In this document: one piece after another, positions 33,381 through 41,190 of the stretch | Numbering within the stretch: position 1 is the stretch's first letter | Layout of the letters: each line of letters opens with the position of its first letter | Origin: UMGS1766 sp963597355 | GTDB taxonomy: Bacteria; Bacillota; Clostridia; Oscillospirales; Oscillospiraceae | Reading direction: 5' to 3' | Assembly: GCA_963597355.1 (NCBI GenBank) | Contig: CAVBPR010000022.1 | Coordinates: 1 to 47,614 of the forward strand | DNA: 47,614 bases | Position numbers and translations under genes: made by a program | Notes under the pieces: model-generated | What the model saw: the letters and a program-made list of their open reading frames with translations, nothing else | Database searches by the model: none | What the model was told of the DNA's origin: nothing

Positions 33381-35252
33381 TCAGCAGGTGATTTGAATGC
33401 CGGTGTCAAATTTCTTATTATCCACAATGAAGCGAATGTTGAAGGTGCCGGACAGCCCAGCCTTGTTTACGGAAAGATTAACTTTGCGGGCATCCTTTTC
33501 AATAAATGTGCCACAGCAGAGGGCGTTGAACGGAGTGCGCGCGGTGGAAATATAATAACCGTGCTCCTCAGTCTCGTTTTCCAGCATCATCATAACAAGC
33601 TGACCGCTTTCAAAAATTGCGTTGAGGATAATGCGGTCGTCTTCCTCGGTCAGTTTTGCCTCGTAGCGTTCGGGCAGCATTTCTCCGCAGGGTTCCATGG
33701 GGATCAGGGTGTCAAACTCCTTTGTATGCCCCATATGGCCCAGACGAATGCCATCGCCAAGAGGCTGGTTGTCGCCGTCGTGATACAGACGCAGCTTTTC
33801 AGCGCGATAGTAATTGCCGGTGACCTGCATCTCGAACATTTTTTGACCTTCGCATACCTCTACGGTAATGCTCTTCGAGCGAATCGTGGGATCGTCAGCG
33901 GCGAGGACAGCAAAACCTTCCATAGCGTTTTCACCCTGATACTGGATGCCGCCGGAGTGAATCATATAGTGGTTTTCTCCATAATACTCCACATTGCAGA
34001 TGTATTTGGAGAAGAAGTGCTGTCCCAGTTCCTTGCCGTACTGCCAGGTCTGCTGAATCGTCATGTCATCTGTATTGATGCGATAGCGGACACCACGGGA
34101 GAAGTTATCTCGATTCAAAATATATTTCTCCGGGTTGCAGGAGCGATAATGACCGTTATCGAAGCACATGACATCGCCATCAGGAGTAATGACACAGGCA
34201 TGCTGCTCATACTGCCAGTCGAACTCGCCATCGCCGACGGGAGTGAAAAGATATTTTTTGCGCTCCTCCGGCCAACCTTCCGGGTCACCCAGAATCCAGT
34301 TTAACTTTCCTGTGTCGTAATCAATGTTGACAATTGCGTTGATGTGTCGACCGGAGAGCGTGACAGAGTTGGTATTTGCGTCATACCACAGTGCGTTGCA
34401 ATGGAACCAGTCTTCGTCGGACCAGCTGCCGGACTTGCTCTCACCGGGCGTCAGGAAGTCGCTGAAATCCCAGGTGCGAAGCACTTCGCCGGTGTTGCGA
34501 TCCAACAATACCATGGTATCCTCGACGGTGTCCGATTCCAGATCCTCAGACAGAACCAGAAGATTTCCATCGGCCATTTCGATTTTGTCATGGTGGTAAC
34601 CGCCGGGCATAGAGTATTCGCGGACAACCTTGCCGGTCATAGTCATTTCATAGAGACCGGAGAGGTAGTAAGGAATGCGCACCAGACGGTCTGTGCTGAT
34701 CAGCAAATTGCCGTTCTTCAGCCGCGCAATATCAAACACGGTAGGCACGTTCAGATGCCAACGAATATCTCCGCGATAGTCAATGGCAGTAGCCAGTTCA
34801 CTCATGGAAGGGGAGAGGAAGATCAGGTTATCTTCCATATAGGAGGCAGTTGTTTCGATGGAAAGCAATTCCGGCACATTTTCATCTAGTGCATCGGTGT
34901 GAATTGTGTGTGTGACAACTTCACCTTGATAGGTTCTTAATTCAACTGTGTTGTCGCAGTCTGCATAAAGGCCGAGCACAGGCAGTATATGCTCTGTTGC
35001 AGGGGGGAATGTGTGGGTGATGTCGCCGGCGGACTCTTTTCCCTTTACGGTTAAGGTGACGGCAACTTTTTTCTCCGTTTTAAAAAGAATTACAGCGGTC
35101 AGAGGAGAGATGAAGTAGGGATTCAAACAAATGAGCGGCTGCTCCATCGTATAATTTCCCGCATGAAACTGCTCCAGCATTTCATGCTCTGCATGATTCT
35201 GACGGCTAACCAGACTTTCCTGGAAATGATAGTCAATGTGCTTGTTTTCCAT
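33381..35252 (-). CDS. assT: Aryl-sulfate sulfotransferase (AssT), cytoplasmic type
   Basis: AssT moves a sulfo group from one phenol sulfate to another phenol without PAPS, by a sulfo-histidine intermediate. The 623-aa protein has beta-propeller-like repeats and the family motifs DWFHCNAL (His284), SGRHINAI (His303), EQHACVITPDG (His351) followed by CFDNGHYR, and YMIHSGG (His432), the last near the place of the catalytic His436 of the E. coli CFT073 enzyme. No signal peptide is visible, unlike the periplasmic E. coli form but like the classical Eubacterium gut enzyme. AGGAG is 8 bp before the ATG. It follows a thioredoxin and a thioredoxin reductase gene in one operon. Confidence 0.9.
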   Translation of the reverse strand: MENKHIDYHFQESLVSRQNHAEHEMLEQFHAGNYTMEQPLICLNPYFISPLTAVILFKTEKKVAVTLTVKGKESAGDITHTFPPATEHILPVLGLYADCDNTVELRTYQGEVVTHTIHTDALDENVPELLSIETTASYMEDNLIFLSPSMSELATAIDYRGDIRWHLNVPTVFDIARLKNGNLLISTDRLVRIPYYLSGLYEMTMTGKVVREYSMPGGYHHDKIEMADGNLLVLSEDLESDTVEDTMVLLDRNTGEVLRTWDFSDFLTPGESKSGSWSDEDWFHCNALWYDANTNSVTLSGRHINAIVNIDYDTGKLNWILGDPEGWPEERKKYLFTPVGDGEFDWQYEQHACVITPDGDVMCFDNGHYRSCNPEKYILNRDNFSRGVRYRINTDDMTIQQTWQYGKELGQHFFSKYICNVEYYGENHYMIHSGGIQYQGENAMEGFAVLAADDPTIRSKSITVEVCEGQKMFEMQVTGNYYRAEKLRLYHDGDNQPLGDGIRLGHMGHTKEFDTLIPMEPCGEMLPERYEAKLTEEDDRIILNAIFESGQLVMMMLENETEEHGYYISTARTPFNALCCGTFIEKDARKVNLSVNKAGLSGTFNIRFIVDNKKFDTGIQITC

Positions 35253-35271
35253 AAACTTTACTCCTGTTCTT

Positions 35272-35577
35272 TTAGGCGTGTGCCTGAATCATTTTGATGA
35301 TAGCGGGTTTTTGCTGCAGACCGGACTTGCGCTCTACCTCAGCGCCGTCTTTAAACAGAATGAGGGTAGGATATCCGGTTACATTGTGTTCCTCCAGCAG
35401 AACAGGATTTTCATCATAGTTTACTTTTAAAATCTGAATATCTGTGTTTTTGTCCACATCCTGAAGTACGAACGACAACATTTTGCATGGACCGCAGGTG
35501 GGGGAGTAGAAATCGGCTAATACCAAGCCGTTGGGCAGGGCCTCTTTAAAACTAGCGGTATTTACTTCCTTAATCAC
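35272..35577 (-). CDS. trxA: Thioredoxin
   Basis: A small dithiol-disulfide protein that reduces target proteins. The active site CGPC sits in FYSPTCGPCKML, and the cis-proline region TGYPTLILFKDG is present. The GTG at 35577 is preferred as start because AAAGG lies 8 bp upstream; the ATG three codons earlier sits directly on that ribosome site. About 101 aa. It lies between trxB and assT with short gaps (38 and 19 bp), so a redox role toward AssT or its regulator is plausible. Confidence 0.92.
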   Translation of the reverse strand: MIKEVNTASFKEALPNGLVLADFYSPTCGPCKMLSFVLQDVDKNTDIQILKVNYDENPVLLEEHNVTGYPTLILFKDGAEVERKSGLQQKPAIIKMIQAHA

Positions 35578-35615
35578 AACAATCATCCTTTCTGGTTGTT
35601 CTATGGTATTTTCAA

Positions 35616-36530
35616 TTACTTTAAATCCTGAAAAGCAGACTGGGCAGCGATTGCGCCATCAGCACAGGCAGTGATAACCTGACGAAGATCCTTGACAATG
35701 CAGTCGCCGGCACCGTAAATGCCCGGGATGGCAGTGCGCATGGCAGCGTCGGCCTGAATGTAACCGAACGAATTGCAGATGCCAAGATCTTTGCAGAAAT
35801 CAGTAACGGGATGGAGACCGATATATTCAAAAACACCGTCGCAGGTGACGAAGCGTTCTTCACCGTCGTCTTTCGTGGATTTAAAACGCACACCCTCCAG
35901 TTTTTCAGCGCCATCAAAGGACAGCACATCCTGATAAGGGTAGACGGTGACGTTGTCCATACCGCGTAATTGATCGCAGGCAACGGGATCGGCAGTTAGA
36001 TCAAACATGGTGACAACCGTCAGCTGGTTGACCATACCGGCCAGATAGATGGACTCTTCCACAGCGGAATTTCCGCCGCCGATTACCACAACATCCTTGT
36101 CTCGATAGGAGGCACCATCACAGATGGCGCACCAGCTGATGCCGTTTCCGGTAAACCGATCTTCGCCGGCACAATGCAGGTGATTGGGCTGTGTACCGGT
36201 AGCTATGATGACGGCGCGAGCGGTATATACCATCTCGTCTTCTTCACAGTGAACTTCTTTCACGTCGCCCTTGTCTACGATGGACAACACAGTGCGATAG
36301 TCAAACTGCGCGCCGATTTTCTGCACCTGTTCAAACATTTGAATGGCCAGTTCAGCGCCATTGATAAAGCCGACACCGGGATAATTCTGAATTTCGTTTG
36401 TATTTATGATATTGCCGCCGGGGGCGAGCTTGTCCAGCACAAGAACGGACAGATCTGCTCTTGTGGCATAGATGGCAGCGGTCATGCCGGCAGGGCCGCT
36501 GCCAACAACGATTACATCAAAATCAGTCAT
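35616..36530 (-). CDS. trxB: Thioredoxin-disulfide reductase
   Basis: A 304-aa FAD protein that reduces thioredoxin with NADPH. It has the FAD motif VVGSGPAGMTAAIYATRA at the N-terminus, the redox pair Cys134-AI-Cys137 in SWCAICDG, the NADPH motif VVIGGGNSAVEESIYLA, and the C-terminal GIYGAGDCIVKDLRQV FAD motif. AGGTG is 6 bp before the ATG. It overlaps the lysR gene by 4 bp. Confidence 0.94.
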   Translation of the reverse strand: MTDFDVIVVGSGPAGMTAAIYATRADLSVLVLDKLAPGGNIINTNEIQNYPGVGFINGAELAIQMFEQVQKIGAQFDYRTVLSIVDKGDVKEVHCEEDEMVYTARAVIIATGTQPNHLHCAGEDRFTGNGISWCAICDGASYRDKDVVVIGGGNSAVEESIYLAGMVNQLTVVTMFDLTADPVACDQLRGMDNVTVYPYQDVLSFDGAEKLEGVRFKSTKDDGEERFVTCDGVFEYIGLHPVTDFCKDLGICNSFGYIQADAAMRTAIPGIYGAGDCIVKDLRQVITACADGAIAAQSAFQDLK

Positions 36531-37489
36531 GAAATCACCTCATTAGAATTTTCAATGGTTTGTTTTGTTAGGTTTTCGGAGAGTAATTCGGTTACAGTGT
36601 CGATGAACAGCTGAACAGCTGGATTCGTTGTGTCGTGAAACCAGCCGACGTGAATGTCAGGATCACGATTAAACTTCATCTGGCTTCGCGGCAGCATGTC
36701 CTCCATTGGTACAAGCTTAACGTTTGCCCAAGGAGGAAGAGGAAGCTCCTGATCAAATAGAGCAATGCCATATCCCTGGCTTACGTAAAATATTTTGGCG
36801 GTGTTACTGCTGGCGTATTTAGCAATGCGGGGATAGTAACCGCCGCGAATGCACAGTTCAATCAGCGACTCCATATGAACTGCACATTCGTCTGGTTGGA
36901 GCACAATGAATGAATCATTGATAAGATCGGCGATCTTTACTTTGTCCCGAGTGGCCAATGGATGGTTTGCGGGAAACATGAACGAGGGGGTGACCGCATA
37001 AACCGGCATGACCTCAAAATCGGGAATCAGCCTTAGCTGAAAAAGCTTATCAAAGGCAACATCCGCCCCTCGATTGCCGAGTAGTCGACGCATTTCGCTG
37101 AAACCACATGACATCAACTCGATATCCACATTGGGATACTTTTTGCGAAAACGTTCCAGTGCAGGAAACACGACCAATTGGGGATCGAGAATGTCCAAGA
37201 TTGCAACCACCAGATGCCCCTCTGTTCCCTTGCCCATCCGTTGAGCATGATCCAGAGCTAAGGCCAGGGAAGATTCTATCTTGCCCAGCTCAGCTCGGAG
37301 CAAAAGCCCGGCAGGTGTGAGGCTGACACTGTGGCGATAACGAAGGAACAACTGCATTCCAAGCTCGTTTTCCATTGACGCTATCTGTTTGCTCAGTGTG
37401 GACTGTGAAACGAAGAGGCATTGGGCGGCTTTCGTGAAGCTCAGTTGTTTTGCCACCTCAAGAAAGTAATGAATCTGCTGCGTTGTCAT
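36527..37489 (-). CDS. LysR-family transcriptional regulator
   Basis: A 320-aa regulator with an N-terminal winged helix (IHYFLEVAKQLSFTKAAQCLFVSQSTLSKQIASMENELGMQLF in segments) and a periplasmic-binding-like effector domain from about residue 90. It is the first gene of the lysR-trxB-trxA-assT operon and is divergent from the SLC13-like permease, the classic LysR layout. Three ATTC-N7-GAAT boxes in the intergenic region are its likely sites. The effector is unknown; a sulfated aromatic, sulfite or the permease substrate would fit. Confidence 0.92.
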   Translation of the reverse strand: MTTQQIHYFLEVAKQLSFTKAAQCLFVSQSTLSKQIASMENELGMQLFLRYRHSVSLTPAGLLLRAELGKIESSLALALDHAQRMGKGTEGHLVVAILDILDPQLVVFPALERFRKKYPNVDIELMSCGFSEMRRLLGNRGADVAFDKLFQLRLIPDFEVMPVYAVTPSFMFPANHPLATRDKVKIADLINDSFIVLQPDECAVHMESLIELCIRGGYYPRIAKYASSNTAKIFYVSQGYGIALFDQELPLPPWANVKLVPMEDMLPRSQMKFNRDPDIHVGWFHDTTNPAVQLFIDTVTELLSENLTKQTIENSNEVIS

Positions 37490-37515
37490 GTTACATGTCT
37501 TCCTTTCGCGACTCT

Positions 37516-37545
37516 ATCTTACTCCGGTTAATTCCTGAGATGCAA
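37516..37545 (-). promoter_or_regulatory. Promoter of lysR-trxB-trxA-assT operon
   Basis: On the minus strand TTGCAT (37540-37545) and TAAGAT (37516-37521) are 18 bp apart. The -35 box and spacer length are the same as for the divergent permease promoter, and a LysR box ends exactly 10 bp upstream in both. Confidence 0.6.
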
Positions 37546-37555
37546 TAGGTTCAGT

Positions 37556-37570
37556 ATTCGATAATGGAAT
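37556..37570. promoter_or_regulatory. LysR box 1, ATTC-N7-GAAT
   Basis: ATTCGATAATGGAAT, a T-N11-A type dyad. Its centre is 18 bp from the 5' edge of the lysR -35 box. Confidence 0.65.
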
Positions 37571-37702
37571 GCTGAAATTGTAATAAAACAAAAACTGCAT
37601 TTAATTATGTTAAATTATATAAGGAAGAAAGAAAAACAGCAAGTTACGATGTGCAAATAGCGACATAGATGCGTGTGAAAGTGATTGGAACAGAAAAAGT
37701 AC

Positions 37703-37717
37703 ATTCCAAAACAGAAT
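37703..37717. promoter_or_regulatory. LysR box 2, ATTC-N7-GAAT
   Basis: ATTCCAAAACAGAAT. Its centre is 18 bp from the 5' edge of the permease -35 box, the same geometry as box 1, placing it near -54. Confidence 0.65.
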
Positions 37718-37727
37718 GCTGGAAGTC

Positions 37728-37757
37728 TTGCATCTTTGAAAAATTGCGGCATATAAT
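37728..37757 (+). promoter_or_regulatory. Promoter of SLC13-like permease gene
   Basis: TTGCAT (37728-37733) and a perfect TATAAT (37752-37757) are 18 bp apart. Confidence 0.7.
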
Positions 37758-37788
37758 ACCATTGTCGGACGGCAAAATAAAGAGTATC

Positions 37789-37803
37789 ATTCCATGATTG
37801 AAT
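37789..37803. promoter_or_regulatory. LysR box 3, ATTC-N7-GAAT
   Basis: ATTCCATGATTGAAT, downstream of the predicted permease start at about +32 and just before its ribosome site, where it could block or tune expression. Confidence 0.55.
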
Positions 37804-37822
37804 GAGAAGGGAGAAAAAGAAA

Positions 37823-39295
37823 ATGGCAAAGACACCTCCTGCAAACGCTCCTGCGGCTGCAAAGGGACCGCAGACAAAGCCTGCAAAAATTCTTCACTGT
37901 ATCATCACTATCGCGCTTATGGTCCTCGTTGGACTGATTCCTCCTGTTGCACCGATTACATCTTACGGAATGAAGATACTGGGAATTCTAGTCGGCATCG
38001 TTTACGGCATGTCCACGGTAGATGTGCTGTGGACAGCAATTTGTGCGATCCTGGCAATGGGCATTGCGGCTGGAAACATTGCCGGTGTTGTGGCAAATGC
38101 GCTAGGATCCACATTAGTGTGGGGCATCATTATGGTGCTGATCATTCTGTATGTGATGCAGAGCGAAAAAGTCACCGATTTCTTCGCCAACTGGATTATC
38201 AGTAAGAAGATTCTTCAGGGACGGCCGTGGCTGTTCTCATTTGCCATTCTGTTGGGCATTTCAATTCTTGCCGTTGTCAGCCCCATTGCGGCAATGCTCC
38301 TGTTCTGGGATATTATCTATTCCGCTTGCGATCAGGTTCACATTGAGCGCAACAGCCCCTGGGCACAATGCATGATCTTTGGTTCCTGCTTTGCCGCCGG
38401 TTCCGGTATCCTGTATCTGCCCGTTCTTGCAAATGGTATGGTCGTTGCGAACATGTATCTTGGCATGATGGGCGAACCGATCAACGCAGCGAAATATGTT
38501 GCCAGCATGATTCCCTTAGTCGTTATTGGCATCATCCTGTATGTGCTTGTCTGCAAGTATATTCTCCGTATTGATGTCACTGCGCTGAAGAATCTGGATG
38601 ATTCCATTGTCGACAAGGACGCGCTGAAGTTGAATACACGCCAGAAGATTGTTATTATTGCAGTCGTTGCTATGGTCGTTATTTTGCTGCTGGGTTCTGT
38701 TCTGCCTCAGGCATGGGCAGTAACATCCCTGATCAAGAATCTTGACTTGTTTGGTCTGTCTGCGATTATTCTTCTTCTGTTTGTTGTGATCCGTGTGGAT
38801 GGCAGACCGATGGTCAACATTCAGGAAGCAGCTTCCCATGGCGTTATCTGGTCTATGGTCATGATGACTGCCCTGATTGCTCCTCTGGGTTCCGCACTGA
38901 CCAGCGAAGATGCTGGTATCACAGCTTTGATCCACAGCTTCCTTGCTCCTGCACTGGAAGGTAAACCCGCTTGGATCCTCGTTGCGATTGTCGTTATTGT
39001 CGGAGTCATCCTGACAAACTTTGCTCAGAACCTGGTTATCTGCAGCGTGATCCTTCCTATCATCATTGCGATGTCTGGAACAATGGACATCAATGTCCCG
39101 GCGATTACCATTTTGCTGGCACTTGGTACACACTATGCTTTCGTTCTGCCTTCTGCCTGCCCCGCTGCCGGTATGATGTTCTCCAACCCGAATTTGAAAC
39201 CGTCGTTTGCCTATAAGACGGGTCTGATCTGCATTGTTATTTGCACAGCCTTTGTCTTGAGCTTCGGTTATTTCTGGGTCAATTTGATTTTCTGA
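37823..39295 (+). CDS. SLC13/DASS-like anion permease
   Basis: A 490-aa membrane protein with about 12 hydrophobic segments, related to divalent anion:Na+ symporters of the ion transporter superfamily. Paired re-entrant-like regions are suggested by VSPIAAMLLFWDIIYSACDQV and by LPSACPAAGMMFSNPN. Dicarboxylates, sulfate or sulfated organic anions are possible substrates. ATG 37823 is chosen with AAGGGAG 10 bp upstream; an ATG seven codons earlier lies before that site. The divergent LysR operon with assT suggests a sulfur-linked substrate, but this is inference. Confidence 0.72.
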   Translation: MAKTPPANAPAAAKGPQTKPAKILHCIITIALMVLVGLIPPVAPITSYGMKILGILVGIVYGMSTVDVLWTAICAILAMGIAAGNIAGVVANALGSTLVWGIIMVLIILYVMQSEKVTDFFANWIISKKILQGRPWLFSFAILLGISILAVVSPIAAMLLFWDIIYSACDQVHIERNSPWAQCMIFGSCFAAGSGILYLPVLANGMVVANMYLGMMGEPINAAKYVASMIPLVVIGIILYVLVCKYILRIDVTALKNLDDSIVDKDALKLNTRQKIVIIAVVAMVVILLLGSVLPQAWAVTSLIKNLDLFGLSAIILLLFVVIRVDGRPMVNIQEAASHGVIWSMVMMTALIAPLGSALTSEDAGITALIHSFLAPALEGKPAWILVAIVVIVGVILTNFAQNLVICSVILPIIIAMSGTMDINVPAITILLALGTHYAFVLPSACPAAGMMFSNPNLKPSFAYKTGLICIVICTAFVLSFGYFWVNLIF

Positions 39296-39313
39296 GCCCC
39301 TCTGCTCTTCTAA

Positions 39314-39355
39314 ACATAACACCTGCGGCATCTACGGATGCTGCAGGTGTTATGT
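39314..39355 (+). terminator. Terminator of SLC13-like gene
   Basis: A 19-bp stem with one G-U pair (39314-39332 with 39337-39355), loop TACG, followed by TGTTTG. Confidence 0.85.
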
Positions 39356-39403
39356 TGTTTGTTAATTGAAGAATATTGACAAGGCAAGCCTTTTTAAGAA
39401 AAA

Positions 39404-39438
39404 GTAAGCCCCCGTCATAGCAAATGACGGGGGCTTAC
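39404..39438 (-). terminator. Terminator of the tRNA-Ser gene
   Basis: A perfect 15-bp stem GTAAGCCCCCGTCAT (39404-39418 with 39424-39438). On the minus strand it is followed by TTTTTCTT. It lies 2 bp after the CCA end of the tRNA-Ser fragment, so it belongs to the original tRNA gene. Confidence 0.88.
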
Positions 39439-39440
39439 AA

Positions 39441-39499
39441 TGGCGCAGCGGGTGGGATTTGAACCCACGGGTGATGACTCACACGATGGATTTCGAGTC
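39441..39499 (-). other. 3' fragment of tRNA-Ser (CGA), left attachment end of integrated element
   Basis: On the minus strand the 59 bases run from GACTCGAAATCCATC to CCGCTGCGCCA. The T arm (GTGGG-TTCAAAT-CCCAC), acceptor 3' strand and encoded CCA are intact. The 3' anticodon strand TCCAT would pair with ATGGA, but the sequence just upstream reads AAAGA, so homology to a tRNA ends at the anticodon loop (anticodon CGA, serine). Such a 3' remnant is what tRNA-targeting integration leaves at one end. The orientation puts the element on the right, and an intact tRNA-Ser would lie at its far end outside this window. Confidence 0.8.
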
Positions 39500-39755
39500 T
39501 TTTCTGCAACTGTGACGGGGGTGCCCGTTTTGGGGTCGTTTCAGGAACCCCTGTCCCCGCCGAAAGCTGCATGAAATCAGTCTTTTTCGCCCCGAAAGCC
39601 TTGCAGGACGGGCTTTTTTGAAAGTGGGTTCAAATCGGCTATTTTTCCGATTTTGGAGAGAAATGCGGGAAGATAGGAGAGAAAAACCGGGAGACGGCCA
39701 TACACCGCAGAGTAGAGCTTCAGACCGACGAAAGTCTATTTTTGAGGTGTTACAA

Positions 39756-40325
39756 ATGGATGTATTCCCCATCAACTGGGACAGCGTTCCCGAGGTAATG
39801 AACAAAGAGCAATTCTTCCGTATCTGCCACATCAGCAAGTCCACGGCACTGCACCTGCTCAAGAGCGGCAAGGTGCCCTGCGAGTGCTCCGGCAAGAAGA
39901 CCCGGTGCTATAAAATCCGGAAAGAGGATGTGAAGGCCTATCTGGAGGAACGGGCGATCTTCCCTGAACTCTATTCTGCGCCGAAGGGCTGGTACGGCAC
40001 CCACTATGTGGCGAGGCTTTCCAAGGAGCTGCCGGAGGACACGCTGCGGCAGATGCACGGCTACTATGAAAAGCTGCTGCGCAAATACCCGGATGTGGTC
40101 ACGGTGAAGGATGTGGTGGCCCTGACCGGCTACACTCAGACCACCGTCCACAACTGGTGCAGCCGTGGATCGCTGAAAGCCTTTCAAAAGGGATTGAAAT
40201 TCTGCATCCCGAAAATCTTTCTCGTGGACTTCTTCTGCTCCCTGACCTTCCACTCCATCACCCGCAAAAGCCTCTGGCATATCCAGACACTGAATGAGTT
40301 CAGCAGGAAGATGAAGCGGAAGTAG
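39756..40325 (+). CDS. Excisionase-like protein with two helix-turn-helix modules
   Basis: A 189-aa DNA-binding protein, the first gene inside the element. Two HTH_17/MerR-like modules are visible: one near residue 15-65 (MNKEQFFRICHISKSTALHLLKSG, then a wing and IRKEDVKAYLEER) and one near 115-160 (TVKDVVALTGYTQTTVHNWCSRGSLKAFQ). Such proteins act as excisionases or mobile-element regulators. ATG 39756 has GAGGTG 6 bp upstream; the open frame reaches back to 39618 but those residues are basic and unlike the family. The 39500-39755 stretch holds no other gene. Reading past the TAG stop, the frame continues for 41 codons with a CxxC pair (see findings). Confidence 0.75.
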   Translation: MDVFPINWDSVPEVMNKEQFFRICHISKSTALHLLKSGKVPCECSGKKTRCYKIRKEDVKAYLEERAIFPELYSAPKGWYGTHYVARLSKELPEDTLRQMHGYYEKLLRKYPDVVTVKDVVALTGYTQTTVHNWCSRGSLKAFQKGLKFCIPKIFLVDFFCSLTFHSITRKSLWHIQTLNEFSRKMKRK

Positions 40326-40516
40326 TCGTTATATGGGGCTATTTACAAAGTTCGCTGTAAAAAGTGTAGTCGGACAGCAAAAGTTCGTTGTATTTTTTGT
40401 AGAGGCAATGTGAAAGCCTGCGCAGATGCACGGAATCCCCGTTTAGACTAAAATGTAGGTGCATCGTATTTTGGCCTAAACCGCTATAATATCTGCGTTT
40501 TGGAAATTCGCACACT

Positions 40517-40564
40517 CGCACCTGCCTTTCGGTTCTGTTAGACTGTAATCGAAAGGCAGGTGCG
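40517..40564 (+). promoter_or_regulatory. Hairpin in the tnpV leader
   Basis: CGCACCTGCCTTTCG (40517-40531) pairs perfectly with 40550-40564, loop 18 nt, followed by a T/G-rich stretch. It lies 64 bp before the tnpV start and could attenuate transcription. The 302-bp gap 40326-40627 otherwise contains a TATAAT-like box near 40485 and no clear gene except the CxxC-rich frame described in the findings. Confidence 0.55.
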
Positions 40565-40627
40565 CTTTGTGTTGTTGGGGCATCGATGGCGTACCTGCCG
40601 GAAGAATTGCAAACGGGAGGATCATAT

Positions 40628-40999
40628 ATGAAATCGCTATTTGAGCAGCTGGGCGGCACTTACAGAAGGCGGGGCGACTATTGCCTGCCGGATGTTTGCT
40701 TACTGCCCGAAGAAGAACGCCCCATCGGCATTTATGGTCAGCGGCGACGAACCTATTTGAGGGAGCATCATCGGATCTTGTATTATAACCTGCTGACCGC
40801 CGGGACGCTGGACGGCCACCTTGCAGACATCGAGGGACAGGCGCAGGAACTCTTTCTTCGGCTGGTAAAACAATACGCAGATGCTGAGGGCGTGACGGAG
40901 GCCTTGAAGGCCAGCGACCCGCAGACGTGGGTGCGGAAGATGAACAGCATCCGAAACCGGGCGAATGAAATCGTGCTGCAAGAAATTGTATATGGGTAA
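40628..40999 (+). CDS. tnpV: TnpV family transposon protein
   Basis: A 123-aa protein of the TnpV family, common on Firmicutes integrative and conjugative elements. It begins MKSLFEQLGGTYRRRGDYCLPD, then RPIGIYGQRRRTYLREHHRILYYNLLTAG, and ends in EWVRKMNSIRNRANEIVL-type sequence. The role is not established; it is a marker of mobile DNA. GGAGG is 7 bp before the ATG 40628; an upstream ATG (40586) overlaps the leader and is less likely. A terminator follows at once. Confidence 0.88.
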   Translation: MKSLFEQLGGTYRRRGDYCLPDVCLLPEEERPIGIYGQRRRTYLREHHRILYYNLLTAGTLDGHLADIEGQAQELFLRLVKQYADAEGVTEALKASDPQTWVRKMNSIRNRANEIVLQEIVYG

Positions 41000-41003
41000 C
41001 GAG

Positions 41004-41034
41004 CAAGCGGGGGCCGATGGCCTCCGCTTGTTTT
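41004..41034 (+). terminator. Terminator of tnpV
   Basis: A 12-bp stem with one G-U pair (41004-41015 with 41019-41030), loop GAT, followed by TTTTATATA, 4 bp after the tnpV stop. Confidence 0.88.
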
Positions 41035-41040
41035 ATATAC

Positions 41041-41185
41041 TGCTCTGACCCAATGTAAAAGAACAATATTCGGAACAATATCAAAAATCTCCGGAACAAT
41101 GTCATTGTTCTATCGGAACTATGTCAAACCGGAACCGGAATAATGTCAAACGAAATTTGATATTGTTCCGAACTTTATCAGAGCA
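41041..41185. repeat. 145-bp inverted-repeat element, IS21-type ends without transposase
   Basis: The unit starts TGCTCTGAC and ends with the inverse TCAGAGCA (first 8 bases match perfectly). Inside, CGGAACAATATCAAA occurs just inside the left end and again, inverted, just inside the right end. Two more direct copies of the GGAAC(A/T)ATGTCA motif (near 41092 and 41115) and a diverged GGAATAATGTCAAA (near 41137) lie between. Multiple subterminal copies of one motif at both ends recall IS21-family ends. No istAB genes are inside and no target duplication is evident. Confidence 0.6.
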
Positions 41186-41190
41186 AGGAC

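Noticed and set aside
39424..39520. TGACGGGGG near 39425 and again near 39512 as a possible attachment repeat
   Set aside because: Only nine bases match and the first copy is part of the tRNA terminator stem. The tRNA remnant itself is a far better attachment signal.
40339..41105. Minus-strand open frames opposite tnpV and its leader
   Set aside because: No ribosome site or family similarity, and they are antisense to a clearly recognised TnpV protein and its hairpin leader.
41041..41185. The GGAACAAT repeats as a CRISPR array or plasmid iterons
   Set aside because: Repeat units are about 12 bp with unequal, related spacers and one copy is inverted; terminal inverted repeats bound the whole unit, which fits transposon ends better.
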